64,000 bases of DNA from Nitrobacter winogradskyi Nb-255 (GCF_000012725.1 NC_007406.1:648001-712000); one strand, 5' to 3'; shown: positions 8,861 to 18,652, counted from the stretch's first letter. Numbers and translations are program-made. The notes: generated from the letters alone by a model not told the origin.

Positions 8861-9791
8861 TCTTCTGGACATCGGTCTGCAGCCGTCCGAAATCGGGAGC
8901 CGCGGAATCCTGGCCGATCTCGACGATGCCGCGGCGGATCGCGCGGGTGCGGGTAAAGTGCTCGAAAAGCGCTTCGCCGTCGCCGCGGCGCATGGCGCGC
9001 GTCAGCTTGGAAAGATCCTCGTTGAAGGTGCCGAGCATTTCCAGCACCGCATCCTTGTTGGTCAGGAATACGTCGCGCCACATGGTGGGATCGGAGGCCG
9101 CGATACGCGTGAAGTCGCGGAAGCCGCCGGCGGAAAACTTCATCACCTCGGAGGATGTTACCTCGCCCAGTTCGTCCGCGGTGCCGACGATGGTGTAGGC
9201 GATCAGATGCGGCAGATGGCTGGTGATCGCCAGGACAAGGTCATGATGCTTGGGGGTCATGATCTCGACCCTGGCGCCGATCGCGGTCCAGAACGCGCGC
9301 AACCTGTCGACGGCGGCGGCGTCCGTTCCGTCCGGTGGCGTCAGGATGCACCAGCGGTTGATGAACAGTTCGGCAAAGCCGGAATCCGGGCCCGAATGCT
9401 CGGTGCCGGCCACGGGGTGCGCGGGCACGAAATGCACTTCGGCGGGCAAATGCGGGGCGATGTCGCGGACGACGGCACCCTTCACCGATCCGACGTCGGA
9501 GACGATGGCGCCCCGCTTGAGGTGAGGCGCGATCTGCTGCGCCACTGAACCGCACGCACCGACCGGAACGCAGAGGATCACGAGATCGGCGCCGTCAGTG
9601 GCTTCGGCGTTGGTGTCCACCACGCGATCGACGATGCCGAGCTCCATCACCCGCGCCCGCGTTTTGGCGGAGCGCGCCGTCGCGACGATCTCGCCGACAA
9701 CGCCTCGCATACGCGCGGCGCGCGCGATCGAGCCGCCGATCAGGCCGAATCCGATCAGCGCGAGCCGCCCGAATAACGGTTCTGCGGTCAT
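8856..9791 (-). CDS. Prephenate/arogenate dehydrogenase
   Basis: 311 residues. Oxidative decarboxylation of prephenate or arogenate in tyrosine synthesis. The N-terminal Rossmann motif GFGLIGGSIA lies near residue 14, followed by VILCVP and the family block VPAHPVAGTEHSG that contains the catalytic His. The all-helical dimerisation half follows. The start overlaps the hisC stop by 4 bases (ATGA), so the genes are translationally coupled. The TAG stop sits at the edge of a dispersed repeat. Confidence 0.92.
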   Translation of the reverse strand: MTAEPLFGRLALIGFGLIGGSIARAARMRGVVGEIVATARSAKTRARVMELGIVDRVVDTNAEATDGADLVILCVPVGACGSVAQQIAPHLKRGAIVSDVGSVKGAVVRDIAPHLPAEVHFVPAHPVAGTEHSGPDSGFAELFINRWCILTPPDGTDAAAVDRLRAFWTAIGARVEIMTPKHHDLVLAITSHLPHLIAYTIVGTADELGEVTSSEVMKFSAGGFRDFTRIAASDPTMWRDVFLTNKDAVLEMLGTFNEDLSKLTRAMRRGDGEALFEHFTRTRAIRRGIVEIGQDSAAPDFGRLQTDVQKT

Positions 9792-10888
9792 GTCCGCGCC
9801 ATGAAGTCGCGCAAGCCGTCCGCGACCAGGCGGTTGGCTTCCTCGGTGCCGATGGTCATGCGCAGCGCATTCGGCAGGCAGTAATTGTCGAGCGCACGAA
9901 GCACGAGGCCGCGCCGGGTCAGGAACGCGTCAGCTTCGGACGCCGTCCTGCCCCTGGCGTCCGGGAAGTGGATCAGGATGAAGTTGGTCACGCTGGGCGT
10001 GACCTTGAGGCCGAGATTTGTCAATTCGTCCGTCAGCCAGCTGCGCCACTTTTCCGTATGCATGCGGGTCATCTGGACGTGCGCGGTGTCCTCGATCGCG
10101 GCCGCGGCCGCAAGCATGGCCGGCGTCGAGACGTTGAAGGGACCGCGAATCCGGTTCATCGCATCGACGATATGCGCCGGGCCGAACATCCAGCCGATCC
10201 GCAGCGCCGCGAGGCCGTGGATCTTGGAGAAAGTGTGCGTGAGCACGGTGTTTTCCGTCGTCGCCACCAGTTCGATGCCGAACTCGTAATCGTTGCGCGA
10301 CACATAATCCGAATAGGCGCCGTCGAGCACCAGCAATACGTGCGGCGGCAGCCCCGCTCGCAGTCGCCTGATTTCGTCGAACGGCAGATAGGTGCCGGTC
10401 GGGTTGTTTGGATTGGCGAGCCAGACCATCTTGGTCTTCGGCGTGACCCGCTCGAGAATTGCGTCGATGTCGGCGGTGTAGCCGGTCTCCGGCGCGACGA
10501 TGTTTGTCGCCCCGTTCGCCATGGTCGCGATCGGGTACACCAGAAAAGCGTGCGTGGTCGAAATCGCTTCGTCGCCGTGACTGAGAAAGGTGTGCGCCAG
10601 CAGGTTGAGGATCTCGTCCGAGCCCGCGCCGCAGATGATGCGGTCCGGATCGAGGCCGTAGGCGCGTCCGATGGCTGCGCGCAGAACGCGTGAGGTGCCT
10701 TCAGGATAGTCTTCAAGGTGAGCAACTGCATCGCGGTAAGCGTCCATCGCCTTCGGCGAGGGGCCGAACGGCGTTTCATTGGCCGACAGCTTGAACACTT
10801 TGCGGCCCGCCTCCGGCGCCGGACTCTTGCCGGGCGTGTAGGGTGCAATATCGAGAATGCCGGGATTCGGCACCGGTCGGGACATCAT
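9788..10888 (-). CDS. hisC: Histidinol-phosphate aminotransferase
   Basis: 366 residues, normal for the family. PLP enzyme converting imidazole-acetol phosphate to histidinol phosphate; in this gene order (tyrosine and phenylalanine genes on either side) it may also transaminate aromatic substrates. Motifs: GAGSDEILNLL near residue 80, NPNNPTGTY, LDGAYSDY, and the PLP lysine in HTFSKIHGLAALRIGW. It overlaps the prephenate dehydrogenase start by 4 bases and is preceded by the chorismate mutase gene 33 bases upstream. Confidence 0.93.
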   Translation of the reverse strand: MMSRPVPNPGILDIAPYTPGKSPAPEAGRKVFKLSANETPFGPSPKAMDAYRDAVAHLEDYPEGTSRVLRAAIGRAYGLDPDRIICGAGSDEILNLLAHTFLSHGDEAISTTHAFLVYPIATMANGATNIVAPETGYTADIDAILERVTPKTKMVWLANPNNPTGTYLPFDEIRRLRAGLPPHVLLVLDGAYSDYVSRNDYEFGIELVATTENTVLTHTFSKIHGLAALRIGWMFGPAHIVDAMNRIRGPFNVSTPAMLAAAAAIEDTAHVQMTRMHTEKWRSWLTDELTNLGLKVTPSVTNFILIHFPDARGRTASEADAFLTRRGLVLRALDNYCLPNALRMTIGTEEANRLVADGLRDFMART

Positions 10889-10921
10889 TTGCTCCGGACT
10901 ATAGCGCGTTCGAGCGGGACA

Positions 10922-11776
10922 TTACGGACGATCGGCCCCGCCGGACGAGGGCATCGTATAGCGCGTTGCGTGGCTGCCGACGAGAGCCGTCGAGCGCACC
11001 GACGCGCCGGCCTCGATCAGCGCGGATTTGATCGTGTCGAGGGTGGTGTCGCCCGTAATGGATACCAATAGCGCCGCGCCGTCGAAGGCGGTATCGGGCA
11101 CGGCGACAATCTCGGCGAGCGGCGACAGGGTGCGGGCCGTATTGGCGTTCCAGCCGGAAACGCGCACGCTCCAGGTCTCCACTTCCGTGACCCGCGCATC
11201 GTCGGCAACTCGTGAGATCACGAACACCGGCAGCGCGGCCGGATGATCGGCGCGCTCGATGAAGGGCAGGCGGGCGATGATCCTCGGCGCGCCGTCGGCT
11301 TCCAGAGCAAGCCACCATGGCGTCCGGCTCGATGTCGCCGAGACGAGTCCGAGGTCGCCTTTCGCATTCGCCACCGCTTCCACGGCGGCCTGCGCATTGA
11401 AATGCGGCACGAAGGGTATGGTGAAGCCGAAATGAAAACGCGCGGAATCCCGCATCGCGGATTCGCCGAGCGACAGATCGGCATGCAGCGAGAACGGCGC
11501 CTGGACGTAGGTGAAGGTCGCGATGATAACGCGCCAGATGCTTTCGACGGTGTCGAGCGGCAGGATGCCGCGATGACGCTGCGCCAGCCGCCGCATCATG
11601 TCGGCCTCGCGCGCCGGCCGGAACGCTGAGCCGACCTCCTGGGTCTGCTTCACCGATATCAGGCGGTCGATGATGTCGCCGCGCCGCATCAGCAGGTTGT
11701 GAACCTGCTCGTCGATGGCGTCGATCTCCTTGCGCAGTTCCTGCAGGGATCGCGGCGCGGGGGAAGGCTTCGTCAT
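10922..11776 (-). CDS. Chorismate mutase (AroQ-type N-terminal domain)
   Basis: 284 residues. Residues 11-95 are an AroQ-type helical chorismate mutase: LRKEIDAIDEQVHNLLMRR, then a Lys in VKQ and AREADMMRRL. The remaining 190 residues form a domain without a motif I can name; it may be regulatory or a degenerate dehydratase-like domain. Chorismate mutase makes prephenate, the substrate of the dehydrogenase two genes downstream, so the three minus-strand genes form an aromatic amino-acid operon. Its start faces metX across a shared 321-base region. Confidence 0.85.
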   Translation of the reverse strand: MTKPSPAPRSLQELRKEIDAIDEQVHNLLMRRGDIIDRLISVKQTQEVGSAFRPAREADMMRRLAQRHRGILPLDTVESIWRVIIATFTYVQAPFSLHADLSLGESAMRDSARFHFGFTIPFVPHFNAQAAVEAVANAKGDLGLVSATSSRTPWWLALEADGAPRIIARLPFIERADHPAALPVFVISRVADDARVTEVETWSVRVSGWNANTARTLSPLAEIVAVPDTAFDGAALLVSITGDTTLDTIKSALIEAGASVRSTALVGSHATRYTMPSSGGADRP

Positions 11777-11895
11777 GGATGCAACCTGTCGGCCGCATGG
11801 AGGAGCCTCGGCCAGCGGTCCGCTTCTAACATTCGTATCCCGTTTCAGCGAGCCTTGTTGCGAATGCAGAAAGCGATCACCAGCCGATCCGCTTC

Positions 11896-11924
11896 TTGAC
11901 GAGAAGCGCGCCGCGGATTATTTT
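11896..11924 (+). promoter_or_regulatory. Predicted sigma-70-type promoter of metX
   Basis: TTGACG at 11896-11901 is separated by 17 bases from TATTTT at 11919-11924. Initiation about 7 bases later would place the 5' end at about 11931, immediately before the riboswitch aptamer begins. The -10 is a weak match. Confidence 0.5.
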
Positions 11925-11933
11925 TCTCCTGTT

Positions 11934-11995
11934 CCGTGGTCATTTGAGCCGGCCGGCTTGCAGCCACGTTAAACAACTCGCTAAACAGGCCGGGG
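11934..11995 (+). promoter_or_regulatory. SAM-II riboswitch aptamer upstream of metX
   Basis: The sequence has the SAM-II signature: CGTGG (11935-11939), the ATTTGA loop, TTGCAGCCACG, then TAAA before the last strand. P1 is CGTGG pairing with CCACG (11964-11968). The pseudoknot is CCGGCC (11949-11954) with GGCCGG (11988-11993). SAM-II elements are known from methionine genes of alphaproteobacteria. Position, promoter and the metX gene downstream all agree. A terminator follows, so control is likely transcriptional. Confidence 0.93.
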
Positions 11996-12011
11996 ACAGC
12001 GAAATCCTGAT

Positions 12012-12044
12012 CCCGGCCGAACCCAAGTTCGGGCCGGGTTTTTT
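12012..12044 (+). terminator. Riboswitch-controlled intrinsic terminator
   Basis: The stem is CCCGGCCGAAC (12012-12022) with GTTCGGGCCGGG (12027-12038), loop CCAA and one bulged G, followed by six T (12039-12044). The 5' arm CCCGGCC can instead pair with GGCCGGG at 11988-11994, the strand used in the SAM-II pseudoknot. SAM binding should therefore free the arm and favour termination before metX. Confidence 0.85.
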
Positions 12045-12097
12045 GTGGCCTGCGATCCGGGGGCTTCCCGCAGCCTCCGGCGGAGGTCAGCGGCAGG

Positions 12098-13297
12098 ATG
12101 GTGAAAGTGCAATCGATATCGGGCCCGGCTCACCCCGAGCATCGTGCCCAGGAAGCAGACCATCCTACCTCGCAGGTCGCGACGTTCGATACCGATCAAC
12201 CGCTCCCGCTCGATTGCGGCGTCGATCTCGCGCCGTTCCAGATCGCCTACCAGACCTATGGCAAGCTCAATCCCGCGAAATCCAACGCCATCCTGATCTG
12301 CCATGCCCTCACCGGGGATCAGCATGTGGCCAACCCTCACCCGGTGACCGGAAAACCCGGCTGGTGGGTGACGCTGGTGGGGCCCGGCAAGCCGCTCGAC
12401 ACCAGCAGGTACTTCATTATCTGCTCCAACGTGATCGGTGGCTGCATGGGCTCGACCGGCCCCGCCTCGACCAATCCCGAGACCGGCAGGGTGTGGGGTC
12501 TGGACTTTCCCGTCATCACCATTCCCGACATGGTGCGCGCGCAGGCCATGCTGATCGACCGCCTGGGAATCGACACGCTGTTTTCGGTGGTCGGCGGCTC
12601 GATGGGCGGCATGCAGGTGCTGCAGTGGTGCGTGGCCTATCCAAAGCGGGTGTTTTCAGCGCTGCCGATCGCCTGCAGCACGCGCCACTCCGCGCAGAAC
12701 ATCGCGTTTCATGAACTGGGGCGGCAAGCGGTGATGGCCGATCCCGATTGGCGCGAGGGCCGTTATGTCGAGCAGGGCACCCATCCCCGCCGGGGTCTTG
12801 GCGTGGCGCGGATGGCCGCGCACATTACTTACCTGTCGGACGCGGCGCTGCATCGCAAGTTCGGGCGGCGGATGCAGGACCGCGAGCTGCCGACGTTCTC
12901 GTTCGATGCGGATTTCCAGGTGGAGAGCTATCTGCGCCACCAGGGATCGTCATTCGTCGAGCGCTTCGACGCCAACAGCTATCTCTATCTGACGCGGGCG
13001 ATGGACTATTTCGATATCGCTGCCGATCATGACGGCGTGCTGGCCGCCGCGTTTCGCGGGACCCGCACCCGGTTCTGCGTGGTTTCGTTCACGAGCGACT
13101 GGTTGTTTCCGACCGCCGAATCGCGGGCGACCGTGCATGCGCTCAATGCCGGCGGCGCGCGGGTCTCCTTCGCCGAGATCGAGACCGATCGCGGCCATGA
13201 CGCCTTCCTGCTTGACGTTCCCGAGTTCTTCGATATCGCGCATGCGTTTCTGGAATCGGCTGGAAAAACCCGTGGCCTGGCCGATGCGGAACGATGA
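12098..13297 (+). CDS. metX: Homoserine O-acyltransferase MetX
   Basis: 399 residues, alpha/beta-hydrolase fold. It activates homoserine with acetyl-CoA (or succinyl-CoA; the acyl donor cannot be read with certainty here) for methionine synthesis. The nucleophile elbow is [12 protein letters not shown] near residue 165 and the late Asp/His are in the region of [15 protein letters not shown] at 12082-12086 precedes the ATG. It is controlled by the SAM-II element and terminator in its leader and is followed after 1 base by metW. Confidence 0.95.
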
Positions 13298-13298
13298 G

Positions 13299-13988
13299 AT
13301 GAGCGCGGAGCAGCCGTCCCTGCCGTTGGATGAGGTCGCTTCGCGGCCGGTCGACCGCTATCGCAGCGATCACCTCCTGTTGGCGGAGATGATCGAGCCC
13401 GGCTCAAAGGTCCTGGACGTCGGATGCGGCGACGGCGATCTCTTGCAACTGCTCGAGACGCGAGGCATCAGCGGCCGCGGCATCGAACTGTCGCGCGAGG
13501 GCGTCAATCGTTGTGTCGCCAAGGGTCTTGCCGTGGTGCAGGGCGACGCCGATACCGATCTCGTCAACTATCCCGACGACGCCTTCGATTACGTCATCCT
13601 GTCACAGACCCTGCAGGCCACGCGGCAGCCGAAAATGGTGCTGGAAAATCTGCTGCGGATCGGCCGCCGCGCCGTCGTGTCGTTTCCGAATTTCGGCTAC
13701 TGGAAGATGCGTGTTCAGCTTCTGGTCGGCGGTCACATGCCGCGCACGGACAATCTGCCGGCGACATGGTACGACACGCCGAATATCCATTTTTGCACCA
13801 TCAAGGATTTCGTCCAACTCTGCGACGAGATCAATGTGAAGATGGAACGTGCGGTCGCGCTTAATCTTTACGGCCGGCCGCTGCGGTTCAACGCGCCCTG
13901 GTGGTTCTGGAATATGTTCGGAGAACAGGGCGTGTTTCTGCTCAGCCGCGCGGAGAAGATCGCCAGAACTCCGGGACAGGACGAGTAG
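13299..13988 (+). CDS. metW: Methionine biosynthesis protein MetW
   Basis: 229 residues from the ATG one base after the metX stop; ATG at 13284 would overlap metX. SAM-binding methyltransferase fold with VLDVGCGDGDLLQLL near residue 37. MetW is found with MetX in proteobacteria and supports its activity; its own chemistry is unsettled. The spacing means the pair is translated as one unit under the SAM-II riboswitch. Confidence 0.93.
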   Translation: MSAEQPSLPLDEVASRPVDRYRSDHLLLAEMIEPGSKVLDVGCGDGDLLQLLETRGISGRGIELSREGVNRCVAKGLAVVQGDADTDLVNYPDDAFDYVILSQTLQATRQPKMVLENLLRIGRRAVVSFPNFGYWKMRVQLLVGGHMPRTDNLPATWYDTPNIHFCTIKDFVQLCDEINVKMERAVALNLYGRPLRFNAPWWFWNMFGEQGVFLLSRAEKIARTPGQDE

Positions 13989-14315
13989 ACGCCCTTTCGT
14001 CCAGTCCGTTCAAAACGGGGTTCGATCATCCGCGTGACGGTCGCGTTGCGACGCAGCAGGCAGAGCGGGCCTCGACCGCGCGACGGCTTGGACGACAAGT
14101 TGATCAAAAAATTCCATTTTAAGTCAATGATTTGGAAATATCGCGCTGCGGTGCGCAGTTATCGCAATGCAGATATGCGTTACGCGCAATGCAGGTATGA
14201 CTTCAAAAAGCCCGATCATATGATTACAAGGCGCCCGCGTTTTTCCCAGCACGACAAAAGAGCGGATTTCACCGCGCAGCGGGTGGGAATAGGGAGGTGT
14301 CACAGGGGAGCATGA
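13989..14315. other. Intergenic region with a pair of direct repeats
   Basis: There is no convincing gene in these 327 bases. It is more A+T-rich than its neighbours. It contains CGCAATGCAGATATG (14163-14177) and CGCAATGCAGGTATG (14185-14199), a 14/15 match at a 22-base interval. It presumably holds the promoter of the gene at 14316. A 93-codon frame through it ends at the next start and has no family features. Confidence 0.5.
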
Positions 14316-14942
14316 ATGTTCCAGTTAGTTGCGTTGCGCTGGATGCCGCGTATTTTGGCACTGGCGGTTTGTTTCGTGGCTGTCGTTGCATTTGCGATGC
14401 CGGCCTCGGCAAGACCTTATCATCGCGCGGGGCATCACGCGCACGTTCATCATTATAAGCACCATCATCATATTCGCCGGCATTATGGGTATCGTCATCA
14501 CCGATACCGCCACGCGCGGCGCTCTCACGCGCGCGGGTGGAGGAACGCCAGCGCCGCGCTTACGCCGAAGAGCGGATTTTCGGGCGGCGGTCTGGTCTCG
14601 AATATCGTTGCCGAAGCTCGCCGTTACATCGGGGGCAACCCGACCGGCCGTCGCCGGTTGTGGTGCGCGCGATTCATGAACATGGTTCTGAAGCGCGCCG
14701 GGCATCAGGGGACGGGCTCCGACATGGCGCGTTCGTTCGCGCATTACGGCCGCAGGGTTTCCGGCCCGCAGGTCGGCGCCATCGCCGTCATGACAAGACG
14801 CGGCGGCGGCGGTCATGTCGGCGTCGTCAGCGGCGTCGATCGGCGCGGCAACCCCATTGTCGTATCCGGCAATCATGGTCGCCGGGTCGCGGAGTCGGTT
14901 TATCCGCGCAGCCGCGTCTACGCCTATGTAGTGCCGCACTGA
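14316..14942 (+). CDS. Secreted TIGR02594-type peptidase/amidase with His-rich N-terminal segment
   Basis: 208 residues. A signal peptide (about residues 1-32, ending near ASA) is followed by a segment to about residue 75 with 15 histidines among Arg and Tyr. The C-terminal domain (from about residue 95) fits the TIGR02594/CHAP-like NlpC-P60 group, with the putative catalytic Cys in RLWCARFMN and His in GGGHVGVVSG. It probably acts on peptidoglycan peptides in the periplasm. The His-rich part could bind metal; this is inference. A strong terminator follows directly. Confidence 0.8.
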   Translation: MFQLVALRWMPRILALAVCFVAVVAFAMPASARPYHRAGHHAHVHHYKHHHHIRRHYGYRHHRYRHARRSHARGWRNASAALTPKSGFSGGGLVSNIVAEARRYIGGNPTGRRRLWCARFMNMVLKRAGHQGTGSDMARSFAHYGRRVSGPQVGAIAVMTRRGGGGHVGVVSGVDRRGNPIVVSGNHGRRVAESVYPRSRVYAYVVPH

Positions 14943-14946
14943 AGCG

Positions 14947-14976
14947 AAACGGCACGGACGTTGTCCGTGCCGTTTT
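14947..14976 (+). terminator. Intrinsic terminator
   Basis: AAACGGCACGGAC and GTCCGTGCCGTTTT form a near-perfect 13-base stem around a 3-base loop, 5 bases after the stop of the TIGR02594-type gene, and end in T residues. It could also work for the convergent MOSC gene. Confidence 0.85.
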
Positions 14977-14983
14977 ACCTTTG

Positions 14984-15013
14984 CCTGGGACATGCTTTGC
15001 GCGAAACGCCCTA
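14984..15013. repeat. Truncated dispersed repeat
   Basis: GGGACATGCTTTGCGCGAAA followed by CGCCCTA is the end piece of the repeat family seen at 8762-8860. The minus-strand edge TAGGGCG supplies the TAG stop of the MOSC gene. Confidence 0.55.
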
Positions 15014-15787
15014 TTCCCGAAACGTTTCGATTCCGTCCTCGATCCTGACCGTGCCGCCGGTAACGACTTCCGCATAGATTCCGCAGTCGCGATGTCCCAG
15101 CGTTCGCGCCAGCGCGTTCGGAATATCGAGATCGCGCGCGCCGGTTTCCGGGTCGACGTTGGTGGCCGTGCATCGGACGATCCGCTTGACTACCTTGAGC
15201 CTGATGTCTCCGATCGCGAGCGTGTGGCCGAGCCGGTCGAGTTCGCTCCAGGCCGGCCAGCCACGGACGTACAGGTTGGCGCGGAAGCGTAGCGGGTGAA
15301 CCGGCTGACCCACCATTTGTTCGATCGCGGCGACGCTGTCGAGGTTGATGATCGAGACTACTTTTCTGGCGACGTCCGAAAAGCTGTGTCCGTTGCCGAC
15401 GAGAACCCGAGGCGGTCCCTTTAGCTCTTGCGCGAAGGTCGTAGCGAAGAACCGTTCAATCGCGGCGCGGCCCTCCACTGTACCGAGGTCGGCGCGCGCC
15501 GCCTCCTCGCCGCCGGTCAGGATTGTCAGGACCCGGCTGGCGTCGTCATAGCGGCTTTCGAGCGTGGCGAGCCGCTCGTCGCGCATCAGCATCAGAAACC
15601 TGGACTTTGGAAAATACCGGGGCGCGGCAGGATCGAATCCGGTCGGACCGTTCTCGATCGCATAGGAACGGTCACCGGGAACGGTCCCGCCGGGGGTCAG
15701 GGTCGTGTGTCGCAGAGGCTCGGCGGACAGGCCTTTGACGGGATAGCGGTAAAGCGCCGCAACGGTTGCCTTGGAAGATCCGGACAT
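15011..15787 (-). CDS. MOSC domain-containing protein
   Basis: 258 residues. An N-terminal beta-barrel MOSC_N domain (YRYPVKGLSAE near residue 13) is followed by a MOSC domain with the expected conserved Cys in VRCTATNVDPETG near residue 205. The architecture resembles the C-terminal half of molybdenum-cofactor sulfurase and the mARC/YcbX group, which handle Mo cofactor or reduce N-hydroxylated compounds. The exact substrate cannot be inferred. The TAG stop coincides with the edge of a truncated repeat. Confidence 0.88.
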   Translation of the reverse strand: MSGSSKATVAALYRYPVKGLSAEPLRHTTLTPGGTVPGDRSYAIENGPTGFDPAAPRYFPKSRFLMLMRDERLATLESRYDDASRVLTILTGGEEAARADLGTVEGRAAIERFFATTFAQELKGPPRVLVGNGHSFSDVARKVVSIINLDSVAAIEQMVGQPVHPLRFRANLYVRGWPAWSELDRLGHTLAIGDIRLKVVKRIVRCTATNVDPETGARDLDIPNALARTLGHRDCGIYAEVVTGGTVRIEDGIETFRE

Positions 15788-16003
15788 GACGCTCCTTACA
15801 AGATTCTCGCGAGGCTTGTCATCGACGCTATCTCAAACGCCCTTCATTTTCCGGGAGGCTGTTCCTACATCTGCCGCAGGCCGAATTGAACGATCCGGCG
15901 AGCCGGTCGCTGCCGGTTGAGGAATGTCAATGCGGCCGGCGTATGCAACGAGGATGCTGCTTCTGTGCTTTCGGGGCAGGGGCGGCAGGCCGGGGAGACT
16001 CAC

Positions 16004-18640
16004 ATGAACATTGAAAAATATACCGAGCGGGTGCGCGGGTTCATCCAGTCGGCGCAATCGCTGGCGATGCGTGAAGGCCATCAGCAGTTTACACCGCTCC
16101 ATATTCTGAAGGTGCTGCTTGATGACAGCGAAGGTCTGGCGGGAAGCCTGATCGACCGCGCCGGCGGCAATTCGCGCGCGATCCTGAAGGCGACGGAAGC
16201 CGCTCTCGACAAGATGCCGAAGGTGTCAGGCGCCGGGGCGGGCCAGATTTATCTCGCGCCGGCGACGGCGCGCGCGTTCGATGCCGCGGAGCAGGCGGCC
16301 GGGAAGGCCGGCGACAGCTTCGTTACCGTCGAACGGCTGTTGCAGTCCCTGTCGCTCGACGCGGATAGCGACGCGTTCAAATTGCTGAAGGACGGCGGGG
16401 TCACGCCGCAGAACCTCAACGCGGCGATCAACGCGCTGCGCAAAGGGCGGACCGCGGATAGCGCCACGGCGGAAAACGCCTATGACGCGTTGAAGAAATA
16501 CGCCCGCGATCTGACCCAGGCGGCGCGCGAGGGCAAGCTCGATCCGGTGATCGGCCGCGACGAGGAGATCCGCCGCACCATCCAGGTGCTGTCGCGGCGC
16601 ACCAAGAACAATCCGGTGCTGATCGGCGAGCCCGGCGTCGGCAAGACCGCGATCGCGGAGGGACTGGCGCTGCGTATCGTCAACGGCGATGTGCCGGAGA
16701 GCCTCAAGGACAAGAAGCTGCTCGCGCTCGACCTCGGGTCGATGATCGCGGGCGCGAAGTACCGCGGCGAGTTCGAGGAGCGGCTCAAGGCGGTGCTGCA
16801 GGAGGTGACCTCCGCCGATGGCGGCATCGTCCTGTTCATCGATGAGATGCACACGCTGATCGGCGCCGGCAAGGCTGATGGCGCCATGGACGCCTCCAAC
16901 CTGCTGAAGCCTGCGCTGGCGCGCGGCGAACTGCATTGCGTCGGAGCGACCACGCTCGACGAGTATCGCAAGCATGTCGAGAAGGATGCGGCGCTGGCCA
17001 GGCGCTTTCAGCCGATCTTCGTGTCCGAGCCGACGGTCGAGGATACGGTCTCGATCCTGCGCGGTCTCAAGGACAAGTACGAGCAACATCACGGCGTCCG
17101 CATCGCCGATAGCGCGCTGGTCGCGGCCGCCACGCTCTCTCACCGTTATATCACCGATCGTTTCCTGCCTGACAAGGCGATCGATCTGGTGGATGAGGCG
17201 GCGGCGCGGCTCAAGATGCAGGTCGACTCCAAGCCGGAAGAACTCGATTCGCTCGACCGCGAGATCGTGCGGCTGAAGATCGAGCAGGAGGCGCTGAAGA
17301 AGGAGAGCGACGCCGGCTCCAGAACGCGTCTTGAGAACCTCGAGAAGGAACTGGCCGATCTGGAGAAGCGGTCGGCGGACCTGACCTCGCGCTGGAACGC
17401 CGAGAAGAACAAGCTGTCTGATGCCGCGAGGCTCAAGAGCGAACTCGATCAGGCGCGGATCGAACTCGCCAACGCGCAACGGCGCGGCGAATATCAGATA
17501 GCCGGCGAACTGGCCTATGGGCGGATTCCCGAACTCGAAAAGCGTCTGCAGAGTATCGAGGCCGGCGAAAGCAATACGATGATGAATGAAACCGTGACGG
17601 CGGACAGCATCGCTCAGGTGGTGTCACGCTGGACCGGCGTTCCCGTCGACAAGATGCTCGAGGGCGAGAAGGAGAAGCTGCTGCGCATGGAGGAAAGCTT
17701 GGCGGCGCGCGTCGTGGGGCAGGGTGAAGCCGTGCGGGCGGTGTCAACGGCGGTGCGGCGTGCCCGCGCCGGTTTGCAGGACCCCAACCGTCCGATGGGT
17801 TCGTTCATGTTCCTGGGACCGACCGGCGTCGGCAAAACCGAACTGACCAAGGCGCTCGCCGCCTATCTGTTCGACGATGAGACGGCGATGGTCCGCATCG
17901 ACATGTCGGAATACATGGAGAAGCACTCGGTGGCGCGGCTGATCGGCGCGCCTCCCGGCTATGTCGGTTACGACGAGGGCGGCGCGCTGACCGAGGCGGT
18001 GCGGCGTCGTCCCTATCAGGTCGTGCTGTTCGACGAGATCGAGAAGGCGCATCCGGACGTGTTCAACGTGCTGTTGCAGGTGCTCGACGACGGCCGCCTG
18101 ACCGACGGACAGGGCCGCACCGTGGATTTCCGCAACACGCTGATCATCATGACATCGAACCTCGGTTCGGAATTCCTGGTCAATCAACCCGAAGGGGAAG
18201 ACACCGGCGCGGTGCGCGAGCAGGTGATGGAGATGGTGCGCGGGCATTTCCGTCCCGAATTCCTCAACCGCGTCGACGAGATCATCCTGTTTCATCGGTT
18301 GCAGAAGAGCGAGATGGGCCGGATCGTGGAAATTCAGTTCTCGAGGCTGCAAAAGCTGCTGGAGGATCGCAAGATCGTGCTCGATCTCGACTCCGCGGCG
18401 CGCGACCGGCTGGCCGAGAAAGGCTGGGATCCCGCCTACGGCGCGCGGCCGCTCAAGCGCGTGATCCAGCGCAGCGTGCAGGATCCGCTGGCTGAAATGA
18501 TCCTGGCGGGCGCCGTCCGCGACGGCGACCGGGTCGTGATTTCAGCCAGGGACGGCGTACTCACATTCAATGGCGAGGCGCCGCCGGCGGCTGATATCGA
18601 GCCATTCTCGCGGCCGGTGCCCAGGCGCAAGCTGCACTGA
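16004..18640 (+). CDS. clpB: ATP-dependent disaggregase ClpB
   Basis: 878 residues, the usual ClpB length. It pulls aggregated proteins apart together with DnaK/DnaJ. Order: Clp N-domain repeats (1-145), first AAA+ module with GEPGVGKT (about residue 205), a middle coiled coil (about 400-530, rich in Glu/Lys/Arg), second AAA+ module with GPTGVGKTE (about 605), and a C-terminal D2-small domain. The start at [12 protein letters not shown] follows GGGGAGA; an upstream in-frame ATG at 15917 adds a non-family extension. No clear heat-shock promoter could be assigned. Confidence 0.96.
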   Translation: MNIEKYTERVRGFIQSAQSLAMREGHQQFTPLHILKVLLDDSEGLAGSLIDRAGGNSRAILKATEAALDKMPKVSGAGAGQIYLAPATARAFDAAEQAAGKAGDSFVTVERLLQSLSLDADSDAFKLLKDGGVTPQNLNAAINALRKGRTADSATAENAYDALKKYARDLTQAAREGKLDPVIGRDEEIRRTIQVLSRRTKNNPVLIGEPGVGKTAIAEGLALRIVNGDVPESLKDKKLLALDLGSMIAGAKYRGEFEERLKAVLQEVTSADGGIVLFIDEMHTLIGAGKADGAMDASNLLKPALARGELHCVGATTLDEYRKHVEKDAALARRFQPIFVSEPTVEDTVSILRGLKDKYEQHHGVRIADSALVAAATLSHRYITDRFLPDKAIDLVDEAAARLKMQVDSKPEELDSLDREIVRLKIEQEALKKESDAGSRTRLENLEKELADLEKRSADLTSRWNAEKNKLSDAARLKSELDQARIELANAQRRGEYQIAGELAYGRIPELEKRLQSIEAGESNTMMNETVTADSIAQVVSRWTGVPVDKMLEGEKEKLLRMEESLAARVVGQGEAVRAVSTAVRRARAGLQDPNRPMGSFMFLGPTGVGKTELTKALAAYLFDDETAMVRIDMSEYMEKHSVARLIGAPPGYVGYDEGGALTEAVRRRPYQVVLFDEIEKAHPDVFNVLLQVLDDGRLTDGQGRTVDFRNTLIIMTSNLGSEFLVNQPEGEDTGAVREQVMEMVRGHFRPEFLNRVDEIILFHRLQKSEMGRIVEIQFSRLQKLLEDRKIVLDLDSAARDRLAEKGWDPAYGARPLKRVIQRSVQDPLAEMILAGAVRDGDRVVISARDGVLTFNGEAPPAADIEPFSRPVPRRKLH

Positions 18641-18652
18641 GGCGCGCCTGTT

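Noticed and set aside
14034-14315. 93-codon frame ending at the start of the TIGR02594-type gene
   Set aside because: Lies in an A+T-richer leader, no ribosome site or domain, and contains the direct repeats of a probable promoter region.
15788-16003. Heat-shock (RpoH) promoter before clpB
   Set aside because: CTTG and TTGAGG candidates exist, but the spacing to any -10-like block does not match the consensus.
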